Below are positions 34,285 to 45,743 of a stretch of 64,000 nucleotides of DNA, one piece after another. The DNA is from Rhizomucor pusillus (lineage: Eukaryota; Mucoromycota; Mucoromycetes; Mucorales; Lichtheimiaceae): contig FWWN02000627.1 in assembly GCA_900175165.2 (NCBI GenBank), forward strand, positions 315,036 through 379,035. Reading direction: 5' to 3'. Below the pieces are notes generated by a model. The model made no database searches. It saw nothing but the letters and a program-made list of their open reading frames with translations, and had not been told where the DNA came from. Position 1 is the first letter of the stretch, and each line of letters opens with the position of its first letter. A program made the translations under genes and the position numbers.

Positions 34285-34976
34285 ATGTCCGTACAGCTCA
34301 AAGATGGGCCAAACAGTATGAGGTGAATCCGGATAGCATANTNGCGAAGCGTAAGAAGAATGGTCGTCCNCGTATCCTTGGTGAAGAGCATAAGAAGGTC
34401 ATTCTAGAGTACGTCGATGAGAACCCTTCGGTTGTCTTGAAGCAGTTGATGGAGCGACTGCTTCAGAGGTTTTAAGGGCTCAAAGTCTCTAAGAGTACCG
34501 TTTATGACTTTGGGAGGACGCAGTGCAATCTGTCACTTAAGAAGGCCCGGTTTCAGCCTGTAGACAGGAACAGCGGGGCCAAGATTCAAGAGCGTCATTG
34601 ACTGGGTTCGCAAATGGGAGGGAACCGATATGGACTTTAGGACTAATTGTGTCCTCCTAGATGAGTCTGCCTTCCATGTCAACATGAACGCAGTATGGCC
34701 TGGTCAAAGAAGGGTTCGCCTGCGATAGTCACGGTGCCCAAAACACGAGCGCAGACAACCACCATTTTGAGCGCGATCTCTGCCTCAGGTCTAATTAAGT
34801 GCATGCTGAGACTGCCACAGCCGCCAGCCAAGAAGAGAAAGGGAGAAGGCTGTGCTGGGCTCATGAGCATAGGGACAGTAACAGGTCATTACCTACGCTT
34901 CTTGAAGGCCACAATGGATGAGATGGACCGGTATCCGCACATGAAGTGCCCGCTACCTCTCACGATAAATCAATGA
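34285..34976 (+). pseudogene. broken Tc1/mariner-like transposase
   Basis: The plus strand carries pieces of a DDE transposase of the Tc1/mariner (IS630) superfamily. The N-terminal helix-turn-helix part reads RWAKQYEVNPDSI, then KKNGRPRILGEEHKKVILEY and LKVSKSTVYDF. The catalytic part reads DWVRKWEGTDMDFRTNCVLL, then DESAFHVNMNAVWPGQRRV with the first catalytic Asp-x-x-x-Phe context, and in another frame AISASGLIKCMLRLPQP, then HYLRFLKATMDEMDRYPHMK. Decay is clear: a TAA interrupts the first part near 34473, at least two frameshifts follow, and the DNAPIH block with the second Asp is absent. Three unresolved bases (N) at 34341, 34343 and 34370 fall inside it, as expected of a repeat that assembled poorly. 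Terminal inverted repeats were not found. Confidence 0.8.
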
Positions 34977-36309
34977 CATACGATAGCGGGTTGCGGTATG
35001 GGATCACGGGTGACAGATAGATAGGATACACATTTAAACATACAATGAGAAAATTAGTGACAGGGGTGGATAGACCCACACTGAAAATACAAGTCATATC
35101 ACTAAGACACAGGCTTCCTGTCAGCACGATGTGGCGAAACGCATACCACCATGAGTTGTAGTCACCCACCGGACGACTTCCAGCCTGAGGACGAAATATA
35201 TACCACCTAACGCGGTATCAAACGGTGAGACTATAACCCCGCCTTCAGCGTCCAATATGGACTTACAGGAAAGTGTGGAGCCTTGCTGACAGACGAGTGT
35301 AAATGGAAGCCAATGGAGAGAATATCATTACAAGAGACATTCACAAATGTTCTATGTAATCAGTGTAGATATGGCCCTTCCAGTATACCATTATGTATGG
35401 TATACGTTCTGAGAGCATCAGCCTTCAACATTTCCTCTCACTTGACGTGATTCATTCTAGGCCATCATTGTCTGCAATAGGGCCTCTGCTAAATCCTTGC
35501 ACTTGGTCTTTGATGTAGTATACGAAGAATGAAGTATCATCAATATTACGCGAGAACAAAGTGATCTTGGTTCCTCCCGCCTTCCTCTCCCTTTGGCTTT
35601 CCACAATACTTTTACTATCCACTCAAGAAGGTGGAGACCTCATTATGGGAAAAAATCCTCCCGGAACGCGACAACTACTGTCGTTTATTAGCGTCATGCT
35701 TAGCTTAGCAAGTCCGCCAAATGCAAAACGCGACTTTATTTTTCGGAAATACAGTACGACAAAGCCGGAACAGGAAAGATGGATGTTAACCAAGTATCAA
35801 GGCTGCAAGTAGATATGATGTAAATATTGTTCGTTGAAGACCGCATGCAAACTTTATAGAGAGCAAGCACCGTTAACCATGCAAGTCCAAATAACATTTA
35901 TTTATGTTTGCGTCTTTTACTTGCAGTAAGCAGGGTTTATTTACTATTGTTGTCATGCAACAATCTCAATAGCTTCGATCTACGTCTGTATTTATAAATG
36001 GACGCTTGAATTGGGTATGTACGAAGCTTCAGATATGCTCTTCGCGGCTGACGCTCAAGGTGGGTAGCACACAACAGGGCCCTTCTAACACAAGAAAGCA
36101 TCCGATTTTTCCAAAGCCAAGCTGCTTTCCTTCCGGAAGAGAGCTCCGGTTGTTGTGCAACCTTGTTTATCGACCCTCATGCTTGAGCCCTGCGTTGTTG
36201 TTACCAATTTCCAAATATACCTGTATCCCCTTATTTTCTTCTTCTTGGTCCTTTTCCTTTTTCTTCTTCTTAATTCTGGTTGTCTTTTCCGATCTTGGCA
36301 AGCGACACC
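34977..36309. other. accessory stretch and globin promoter
   Basis: No intact gene is seen. The left part continues the transposon-derived island with short ORFs only. From about 36000 the sequence becomes the promoter and leader of the globin gene, with a long pyrimidine tract at 36220-36300 just before the start codon. Confidence 0.4.
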
Positions 36310-37203
36310 ATGGTCACCGTCGAGAACGACCCAGAAGCGCCGGCGCTTCACCCAAATATCCGCAAGCTGTTCGCGTCGCCATCACGAACGAGAAGCGACA
36401 GTAGCAGCGCCGTCAGCAGTTCAACCGATAATACCAGCGAAAGTTTGAATGCGCCGCAGCCTACACAGCGACAGATTGAACTCGTGCGATATAGCTGGGA
36501 AAGGGTCTCTGAGCTGCGCCATCCTGACGACGATGAGGTGATATCGCCCTCGCACGCGTTCGGATTAGTGTTTTACGACGCATTGTTTGAGCTGAACGGC
36601 GATCTGCGTGCGCTTTTCACCAACATTGTGCAACAGGCGAGAGCATTGACAGGCATGATTTCTTACATTGCACGTGCTCCCGCAGTGACTAACGCAGCAG
36701 CATCGTCATCAACCTCGAACTCAAATACCGATAAAGTGGAGCAACCGCAGAAACGGCCACGGACTATCCGCGAGCTGAACGCAATCACCCGCGCTCGCCG
36801 CGACAGCCAAAGCCAACAGCAACAACAAGAAGCAGAGCAGCAGGAGGAGGAAGAAGGGAATCCAGAGTGGCTGGCGCAAAAATTACAAGATCTTGGCGCG
36901 CGGCATGTTGCATACGGTGTCCTCCCTGAACATCTAGGGCTTGTTGGTCCTGCGTTTGTCATGGCACTAAAGAAACGGCTGTTGGATGAGTATGAGCCAG
37001 AAATTGGGGACGCCTGGTTAGCAGTACGTGCATGATCACTGCATTGCCGACCTTGATGATCATCTAAATATGTGAGCATGTGTATTTAGGCCCATGCATA
37101 CGCTGCATATCATATGAAGCTAGGACTGGAGTCTCGCATGGCAGCAGAACACAAAAGTAAGCTTCGTCGTCAGCATAAGTCTGCAAACTGCACAGTACAA
37201 TAA
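36310..37203 (+). CDS. globin-fold protein with long Q/E-rich insert
   Basis: Exon 36310-37023 and exon 37090-37203 join in phase 0 (GCA/GTACGT...TTTAG/GCC) to 275 residues. After a Ser-rich 55-residue start, the globin A helix reads QRQIELVRYSWERVSEL, the B-C region AFGLVFYDALFELNGDLRAL with the CD1-type Phe in FTN, and the E-helix region ARALTGMISYIARAP. The proximal part is LGARHVAYGVLPEHLGLVG, whose His fits the haem-binding F8, and the G-H helices follow (FVMALKKRLL, then GDAWLAAHAYAAYHMKLGL). Between E and F lie about 60 extra residues with Q and E runs, absent from ordinary globins of about 150 residues. No FAD/NAD reductase domain follows, so it is not a flavohaemoglobin. A second donor-like AAAAGTAAGC near 37154 leaves the C-terminal end uncertain. 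Oxygen or nitric oxide binding, or sensing, is inferred. Confidence 0.8.
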
Positions 37204-37888
37204 TTGCATGATAATACTACAACTACATTGCTGCTGCTGCTTCTCCATCGTTTGGACTCCTCCTTCTGGATGTTCAGCATACACACCATCAAAACCTTCT
37301 CCCTGTAAATAGTACTACTATATCCACAAAGAAATCTCGCTGCTGTTGGAAAATGGATGTGCGTGCTCTAAATGTAGATGCCGCGTTTTCAGCTGTAGCG
37401 TAAAGTACTTTATTTACCAATCTCATCTCGATATACCATAAATAGGGCGGAAATGGAAGATCAGCGGACCTGCTGCAGCAAAAACATCGTCTGTCTTTTT
37501 TTCTCTATGTGCGTAGCCAAATGATCTTGCTGCAAGCCATCGACCGCTTTATCACTTTACATACACCTAGCGTTGGGTTCATGTCCTTACTTTGACAAGC
37601 TCGTATATAAAAAATAAAAGCTGTGCACTTATGATAATGAAATAATTTGGAGCCACAAATAGAGCTGACATTGATTGAATCACAGAAAACTGAAGGCAGG
37701 CGATGATGCCAAACAAAGAATTTCTCGATCAAGCAGCGAAGGAAGTGTCATCCGGGTCGCACAGAACCGACATCACTGTCACTCTTCTTTTCTCCCTCCA
37801 CTGTCAAACACTTTTTCTTCCTCTTTTCTCTCTTCTTCCATTTCTTCCTCTTTGTCTCTTTCTTTTACTTCTACAAACAAGCAACACC
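37204..37888. other. intergenic region
   Basis: This is the 3' flank of the globin gene and the promoter of the next small gene, with a very long T/C-rich tract at 37780-37870 immediately upstream of the start codon. No other gene is seen. Confidence 0.45.
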
Positions 37889-38293
37889 ATGTCCGGAACT
37901 GAGCATCCATCTGTCTCTCCACACTCTGACAATGCAGCTGCGCCTGCCGATGCAATGACAGCGAGCGCCCAGCAAGGTAACGAAAAAGAAGAGAGAGGGA
38001 GGGGGGCAGGGGTATGGCTGTGAAGAGCGAATTACTGATCTGATCCAATCTGTAAAGAAACTGGTAAAATGCGTCAGAGCGCTGGTGGTGGCAGTCCTTT
38101 TAACAAGATCATCGCCAAGTTCCGCCAGCTTTTTAACAAGGGCGGGAAGACCGCGCCAAGAGCCAAGTCTTCTTCCACTTCCTCTTCCTCCCGTGAACGC
38201 GGCGAGCATGAGCATCATACGCAATCTCACGCGGTTGATGGACATCCCTCTGCAGACACGATAGGTCAAGCGGCCAGGATTACAGAAGCATAA
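37889..38293 (+). CDS. small Ser-rich basic protein, unknown
   Basis: Two exons (37889-37976, 38058-38293) join in frame to 107 residues. The start MSGTEHPSVS lies right after a long pyrimidine leader of the sort seen before strongly expressed genes in this window. The middle contains an amphipathic basic helix, SPFNKIIAKFRQLFNKGGK, followed by a Ser-rich stretch and a His/Glu tail. No signal peptide or known domain is seen. The amphipathic segment could bind membrane or protein. I do not recognise the family. Confidence 0.6.
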
Positions 38294-38657
38294 TAGCTTA
38301 GGATACTGTGCTATATAGTTGTGCTTCCGAGGCTACGATACCCATGTACGTCTACTTAACTTTGCTATTGCTGTATACATGTGTGTGACGCGAGAATGCC
38401 TTTGTTTTGACACTGCATACGTACAACGCAATGAATAAAATGGTAACCCTTGCTGTCAGAAAATTTTGTTTCACCAGTTGGGATTTGGCCAAGCGCAGGG
38501 GGTCGCTGAGGGATTTCGCATGCCATGTATCAATATCATCAAAGATGATATCTTCATGGGCCCAGGCATGAAACCGATGTTAAATGATGGAGGGGTTTAT
38601 TGGTAACGGCTGGGTGAGCGCGCAGATTAGGGAGTACGTTCTTTTTTACTCTTTACT
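38294..38657. other. intergenic region
   Basis: A 364-base gap between same-strand genes, holding the 3' flank of the small gene and the promoter of the FAS1 gene. No ORF or named element is seen. Confidence 0.4.
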
Positions 38658-41177
38658 ATGCGTTTAAGTAGAGGCGTAATCTATGCCACGCTGGGTGCTT
38701 CGTGCGCGTCGGCCCAGCTTATCGGTAGCACCATATTGCAAATCCTCAACACGACGCAGCTCTCGCCTGCAACCAAGTTTGTCGAGCTACTCACGTCTTC
38801 GCCAGAGTTTCAGCCGTTGTTGCAGCTCTTATCGCAACCTGGTAACTATACGCTTTTTGTCCCCTCCGATCAAGTATGGCAAGAAATGATGCAGCAGCAG
38901 CAGCAAGGAGGCAACAACAGCAGCAGCAGCTCATCCTCCGGAACATCGTCAGCTTCGGCGGCGGCTGAGACTAGTAGCAGCGAGACGCTTGGTATGGGCC
39001 AACCTACGAGCTCTGCAAACGGCGGAGCAGAACCCACGGGCTTGACTACCGATGGTGGCGGCGGCGGCACCGCTGGCAACAATGGCGGAGGAAGCATTGA
39101 CGGCGGCATAAACGGCGGAACCGGGTTTTGGGTACGCTTTGCAGATCATATCCTTCAGTTGCAGCAAGGCCAGCCTTCCCAACAGGTTTCTGAATCCATC
39201 GGCCAGCCATCGCAAACTGAAAGCATGATGATGACCCAGGCTTCTTCGTCTTCGATGCAGTCGCAACCTACTCAATCTATCGGCAGTGGCGGTGCAGGAA
39301 ATAATAGCAGCAGCAGCAACCAAACCACTCTTAACCCTTTCACCCAAGGTCCACTTTCCAATTTCTCAGTGGCCGATGTTATCAGCTACCATCTGCTCAA
39401 TGGAACCTATCTGCTAAAGGATCTTACCAATGAAACGACGATTCTCAAGACACTGCTTACAAACCAGACTGTTGACAGACTCGGCACAGGTCTACCTTTG
39501 GTGGTCACCCGCAGCAATCAGACCGTAAATAACACTAGCCAACAGTCTTCTTCTTCGTCGTCGTCATCGTCATCTTCTATGCTCGGTCAGCCCACCGAAT
39601 CTTCCGCAAGCTCGTCTGAAGGAGGAGTTATTGGTGGTGGTGGTGCTACAAGCAGCGAGGCCGCTGCTGGTGCCACGGAGCAACCCACGCAGCAGACTGA
39701 GCAGCCTCAACAAACCGAACAGCCACAGCAGACCGAACAATCGCAGCAAGGTGCAGAGCCTCAACAGACTGAGCAGCCTCAACAAACAGAGCAACCACAA
39801 CAAACCGAGCAGCCTCAGCAGACTGAGCAACAGCAGCAGCCTACCGAGGCTTCTCAACCCCAGGGTCAGAACGGTGGCGGCAACGACGGCAGCGGTTGGA
39901 GCTGGTACAACTTCAATGCCGCAAAGCAACTGTTCAAGTCGCTTGTGGGAGGAACCGATAGTTCCAACTCTTCACAGCCCATGAACTACACTGTCGGCAA
40001 CGGCTTGCAGTCAGCTAACGTGACTCTGTACGATATCGTCGCTTCCAACGGCGTGATCCATGTTATTGACAAGGGTATGTCTTTAAAACGAACGAAAACG
40101 GATAACGCCATTTGGCTAAAATATTTCTACATAGTTCTCATCCCTCCTAGCACTCCTTCGCAGGTTGTAAAAAACATAAGTGAGCTGAGCACGTTCAATC
40201 AGCTCCTCCAAGAAGCAAACTCGCTTGGCCCCATTGTTGATATAACACGTAACGTAAGTAATAGTATGATACGATGGTCAAAAGAAATACATTGTCTGCT
40301 AACTAAACAACAATTTAGATTACCATCTTTGCCCCATCAAACGAGGCACTCCAAGCTGTTGTTGATAACGGCCAGTCGCTCAATGACCAAAATATCCGCA
40401 CACTGTTTGCAGATCACATTGTCCATGAAGCTATCTATTCTACCAACGTCACTTCACTTGCTTCTTCGAACAGCAGCAGCCAACAATCTGGACAAGGACA
40501 ACAACAAGGCCAAGGTGGTGGTCAACAGTCTGGACAAGGAGGACAGCAGCAAGGACAAGGCGGCCAACAGACGGGCGGCAGCGGATCAACGCCTTTCCAA
40601 CGTCGTCAGCAACAGAACGAACCTGGCACGACTGGACAGCAATCGGGAGGTCAAACCCAGCCTAGTCAATCTCAACCTGGCCAGCAGACCCAGCCTAGTC
40701 AGACCAGCGGCAGCGGTGGTGGACAGTCTTCTAACGGAGGAGAAGGAGGACAGCAACAGCAAGGCCAAAGCATCCAAGTGGAGACGTTAGGTGGACAGAC
40801 GCTCCAGCTACAGGCCCTCAACGAAACTGCGTTCACCGTCAACGGCGCCAACGTGGTTCAATCCAATATCTTGCTCAACAATGGCGTACTGCATATCATT
40901 GATCGAGGTATGCATGACGCTGATGGATAGATAGATACAATCGATGTTTGCTAACCATGAAATTTTTAATCCAGTGCTCAGTAATCCTCAGCAACAGCAG
41001 CAAGGTGGCGGTACCGGTGGCGGCGGTTCATCCGCATCCCAACAAGCGCCTGGTGCCGAACAGAGTCAACAACCGACCGCTGGAGGTGGCACCGGCACCG
41101 GTAACGGCAACGGTAATCAAGGCCAACAACCCGGTGATTCTTCCGGTCAGCCGACGGCAAGCCCGTTGCTAGTATAA
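38658..41177 (+). CDS. secreted fasciclin (FAS1) protein with Q/S/T/G-rich inserts
   Basis: Four exons (38658-40074, 40135-40253, 40319-40907, 40975-41177) give 775 residues. The first 20 residues (MRLSRGVIYATLGASCASAQ) form a signal peptide. FAS1 elements follow in order but are spread apart: TKFVELLTSSPEFQPLLQLL and NYTLFVPSDQVWQEM, then NFSVADVISYHLLNGTYLL, then NVTLYDIVASNGVIHVIDK. A second FAS1 unit runs from LIPPSTPSQVVKNISELSTF through ITIFAPSNEALQAVVDNGQS to NGVLHIIDR. The segments between are long Ser, Gly and Gln tracts, including tandem TEQPQQ units near 39690-39840. Many N-x-S/T sites suggest N-glycosylation, and the Ser/Thr tracts suggest O-mannosylation. No hydrophobic GPI-anchor tail is visible at the C-terminus. 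FAS1 proteins act in adhesion at the cell surface or wall; that role is inferred. Confidence 0.88.
39690..39842 (+). repeat. tandem 18-base coding repeat (TEQPQQ units)
   Basis: Inside the FAS1 gene an 18-base unit encoding T-E-Q-P-Q-Q repeats about eight times with small changes (some units read TEQSQQ or AEPQQ). The coding phase is kept throughout. Such repeats expand and contract readily, so allele length may vary between strains. Confidence 0.85.
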
Positions 41178-43898
41178 ACTTGCCGCGTAAACCATCTTCC
41201 TACGCTTTTCAACTTACAGTGTACTATTTAACTCGAGACAATTAAAAAGTTTTGGACTTTTCTCAAATGGAGGATGTCTATATCAAGGTTATTGAGAACA
41301 AGAAAACAATTAGAGAAAAATATATGCTGAAATAAGATCAAGGAATAAAAAAAGGGGGGAACCGTTGTAGGAAATCCCACGAAAGAGAGAAGACATAGTC
41401 AGACCAAAACGACTCAATGGCAGAAGTGAGCATAACACAAACCAATAGATTGCGAGTCAGGCGGTTTACATGAGCTATCACATCGGGGTCGAGAAGCGCA
41501 TCCTCCTTCGGCAGAGAACTTGAACGATGATATCCAAAGCATCGTACTACATATTCCTGTTCCCATATGATGCGATAGAAATGCAGAAGAATACGACAAA
41601 AACTCACAAGCTATCCAGGAAGAAGGAAATCAAGTCGCTATTCGTCGAGCAGAGAGAAGACACATCTATCTGTATCTGTACAAGTACAATCACGTGGTTT
41701 TCGAGAGACACTGAGCCTTCGCTTACACTGTAACGACGCGTTTCTCCACTTTGTTCGTTTCTTGATTTCCATACTCCAGATCAGGTTTACTCTTGTCATC
41801 AATCGCGATTGATCAGAGATTCTAGGAAGCAGCATATACGCGTAGATTCATGAAATGCCCGCGTTGCTCTCCATATTCAAACAGAAGAAACGAGTAAATC
41901 CTGAAAGAAACAGTGCTATTCATTCACACTCGCAAAAGCAAAAGGAAATTCTAGCTAACACATCCAAAGCTTTATTGAAGTGTGGTGTACAAAAGACAAG
42001 ACTATCTAAAGAGAAAAGACTAGCTATGTATCTCACGCTTGAATGGATGGGGGCAGACGACCAAAATCAGCGGCACTCGCGAACACCACTTATTTCCAAC
42101 TGAAGCTAATCCTAGGGCAAGATTAAGCAAACAGTCAGGGCTAAAAGGAAGCTACACCGACTATGGATCCCTCCTCCGAAAAGGTGGACGACCATAGAAG
42201 GTACGCAGGAAAACCCGGTTGCGCGCGCCGATTCCAGAAGCAGGCAGTGCAAGTAGCAAAAATCCCTAATCGACAACCTCCTCCGAGTTCTTGAAGATTA
42301 GCTGCCCTTCGACATTCGTCAGTGGACAAGCGGGAACCCGGATTCAAGCAGGGCGAACAATAACTTGAGGCCGGGGAGTGATCTCTCTTTGCCTTTTCCT
42401 TGAAAGTGGGGGGAACGGGTACGTGGAAAATCTAAATAAAGGGACTACGACAGACTAGGCGGGGAAAGGTATAAAGGGAAAATACGAGCAAGTTCGTGAA
42501 AAGGAAATGTAAAGAAACTCGGACGAGTTTCTGTTGCGCAAAACACCTTACTATCCTTCTAGAACAGCGGGCACGACGGCACAACCAAATGATAGAGGAA
42601 AAAAAGAGGTGCGAAAGCACCGGCTGCTTCGGCTGCTTTTATAGACACGTCGCCAGCGTTGAAAAATGACTTGTGGGGTCTCATGAATTTTGGCCTGAGC
42701 ACTCTGTATACACCACGTTTTCACTAAATATAATATATTCGTTTTTGAATTATAGATATCTTCTCTTCTCCCATCACTATTCAACTTTCAACTCTTCAAG
42801 GCCATTTCATTTGCGACGCTCGGTTGCACAAGCAAGTCGTTGGCCAGGTCCAGTCCGTGCACGATCAACGTTAATCCTGCTCACACTCCGAAGCGCAGGA
42901 TTTTTGCATAAAGCCGCTGCATTTCCGTATATTAGCACAAATATTAGAGGATAACAGATGCACAAAATAAATCTTTCTGTCATTGGATTCTTGGTATTAC
43001 TTCATTAGCCTTGATTTTTGGTAATCTTCTTTATATCGGTTAAAAATCTACGGGTAAACTGCTATGTATACCATATTTCTATATGCCTTTTTCATCATAT
43101 TCAATGCTATAATGCTGATATCTACTGATCGTCCTCGGTTTTGCTCCAAATCTTCCTAAAAATAAGAGAGTTCCTGCTTCAGGACATGAAAACCCGGGAG
43201 AGACTATATGAAATTCATATACCTTGCTTTTGAGTGTATGTACGAAGAAACCAGCGATAGGAATTAAAGTTTCATTCTCCATCCGTGCCATAGCAATCTG
43301 GAAGGATTCAGAAACCCTTTCTGGTCAGTCGTTTTGACCTTGTGCAAAATGGTTTATAAGCGAACAACTTTTCTGCTAAGCGTCGCTTGTTTTCTTTCTA
43401 CAAATAAAGTACCTTCAGCGTCATTGTACCAGGGCCCACGTTAGCAGCATGAATAGAGATTTATTTATGACGAATAGATGGACAAGCGCTGCTCTTAGCT
43501 TATTGTCCTCGCCCGATCCGAATGCGGGGGGATGAAAGACCAAGTATGGGCAACAGGAAAAAATGTAGAGGAAAGAGGAAATGGTCCAAGAGGAAGAGAG
43601 AATTAGGGCAAGGGAAACCAAAGCTGAAGAATATGGTATAGGAATCATAATACTACAGGCTTATAACGGGGGCGGGGAGAGGGATGGAAGTGCTTGGGTT
43701 TAGCCATTTAAAAGCTTTTGGCCATGGTCTTCTTCAAGTGATGGCGACTCAGCGGGATTTTTACGGCAGACGCAGAGCAGATCAACTTCCTCTAGAATTT
43801 GGCACGCGTCCAATACTGGCGTAGTTGGGGACTGGGCAACGCCCCACATTAGCAGTGGCTGACGTTTGTTTGTCTCCTCGTGTAACATCGATTGCATG
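41178..43898. other. gene-poor region, no intact gene seen
   Basis: About 2.7 kb. Short ORFs near 41414-41607, 41855-42103 and 42141-42347 have no recognisable features. At 43079-43318 the minus strand reads MARMENETLIPIAGFFVHTL with a possible small intron (GTATAT...TTTTTAG) and a following open frame, which could be a piece of a decayed repeat gene. The region leads into a transposase fragment and is likely made of old mobile-element debris. Confidence 0.4.
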
Positions 43899-44963
43899 TC
43901 AACGGTATAGTTGTAGACACGGTAACGAGACTAGGCGGCTTTCGTCATTGCTCATATTGCCGACGCCGACAGCGCTCACCATTGGAAACTTTGAAACGTT
44001 GGTGCTGTATGTTGCATCAACGATCAGGACCTCAGAACATTTGGCTGCTGTATTCATTGCCTCTGAATGCACGAAGAATAGGTGACTAAATCGTGCTTCG
44101 GGTGTTTTTACAGGAATAGCAAAATGATCTCTCTCTTGCAGAAGTCTCAGCAGTTGCTGGATGGTGTCTGCGTTGCTTCCTTCGTTTAAAGCACGTCTGA
44201 GCTTTGCGCGGGCATTGACAACGGCTTCGGTGTGTATAATATGTTGTTGATTTTCATTCATTTTATTGAGCAAGGCAACGATCGTTCCGATAGCTGCATT
44301 AGCTTGGTGCAAGTGTGCTAGCATGCTCTGTTGCTTTGTTGTGGATTTGCAATGCTGAGGAAAAGCTGATATTTCGCTGCCAGTCCTTGCCGGACAATAA
44401 TGGACATCGTTGACTGGTACCTTTTGAGGTTACGCTTCAAGACAGCGACACGGATGTAGACTGGAAGCCTTTAGCAATCGTTGTTTTCCCCAGTTATTGT
44501 GGTACCGCACACTCTGGGTACAATGGGAGGTAACATGTACATTGCCATTCTCTGCAGCTTCAGGTTTCACGCTGCTCTGTTTCGAATACGCGACCTGTCG
44601 TATCTGACATCTATCAATCGCCACATCTCGTCGTAGTGCACAAAGCTGTAGAAACTTTTCAATGGACGTTGTTCTGCTTTTTCAGAATAAAACAGCAATC
44701 TCGACGACTTGCTTTGTCTCTTGCTGTTATTTATAAGATCATACGACCCCTTGCATTGCTGACCACTGAAGCAGATGTTCTTCCAACTGTTCGAAATCAT
44801 AACAGTAATCGACTTCGAATATTGCGTTGAGAATAAGGAAAAGGATATTTAGAGTGCAAAAGTTTTGTCTACGCGCCGGTCTTTTCGAAGCGATCAGCTG
44901 CATTTCAAATACCGCCCTCGCGCTACCCTCCTGATCTTGGCAGCGAATGTGATCTACGCGCAT
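43899..44963 (-). pseudogene. FAR1/MULE-type transposase fragment
   Basis: The 141-residue frame at 44324-43899 includes ARFSHLFFVHSEAMNTAAKC and VLIVDATYSTNVSKFPMVSA, followed by VGVGNMSN. This is the signature of Mutator-like (MULE) transposases of the FAR1-related type: the (T/S)HLFF-H block, then the first catalytic Asp in DATY-TN. Upstream on the same strand, fragments such as DFEQLEEHLLQWSAMQGVV and DLINNSKRQSKSSRLLFYSE (44963-44567) resemble the FAR1 zinc-binding N-terminal region but lie in different frames. The second Asp, the catalytic Glu and the SWIM zinc finger are missing downstream of 43899. It is therefore a truncated, frameshifted relic. No terminal inverted repeats were identified. 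Confidence 0.75.
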
Positions 44964-45743
44964 CGTTCGACTCGAAGATATTCAGCAGCTGTTTCAACCT
45001 CAGTACAAGATTTGTCATTTTGCTGTCCAAAAATTGTGCTTTAAACATTTGGTTCTATTCAAATTTTTATATTTTCGGAATAAAAACCAGATTCTCGATA
45101 GAAGTCTCGCTCGATTGTATATGTATTGTGACTAAAAACATGAGACGTAAATAAAGCAAACTTATCACAAAGAATGCCAATCAGCCGCTGATTCACTCGC
45201 TCCCAGCGTGTTACAAAGCACTGCCGTGTAAACACTGCCTCCCTGATCTGGTGGAGTGTGCTACCGGCAACAACGCAAATCACACGCAGATTGCTGCTGC
45301 TGAGCAGTGGTTGATGGTTGTAAATATAGCAGCACAGCTTGGCAAAAGATCGCTGCCTGAAAAAGAATAGTTGTTTCCTTGGAAACCTCAGGCTCTTGGC
45401 GCGCGCGACGGTCTCGACGACGGAGTTGTGACAGTTTAGCTCCACGCTAGTCTCGCGACATGTAGAAAAGAGAGAACGAAAGCTGTAAGGTCATTCTGCG
45501 ATTGACGATAGCAATGAATTCAGGTGGCTACGGGCGAAGCCTTTGATGATGCATAATCTGATAAAAATAACGGTTCACATCAGCCAATGCAGCCAGCCGT
45601 CAAGCCAAGTTTGCATGGAAAGTTTACCGAACTTTTTTAAAATACAAAAAAGGAAAGTGCGTCTTTGGTGTTTTGATCTGCAAAATAGTAGCCTTTAAAA
45701 ATTGCTTTGTTTCTTTATTCTCTTTCCTTTTTTTTTCTACTTC
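44964..45743. other. intergenic region with an unplaced ORF
   Basis: A 128-residue minus-strand frame (45059-45445) is present but has no recognised domain and may be chance or a mobile-element leftover. The last 100 bases have the pyrimidine-rich leader of the membrane-protein gene starting at 45744. Confidence 0.4.

Noticed and set aside
39570..39929. Leucine-rich ORF antisense to the FAS1 gene
   Set aside because: It is the shadow of the Gln/Glu-rich repeats read on the other strand.
45059..45445. 128-residue minus-strand ORF
   Set aside because: No recognised motif; it lies beside transposase debris, so it was left as part of the intergenic description.
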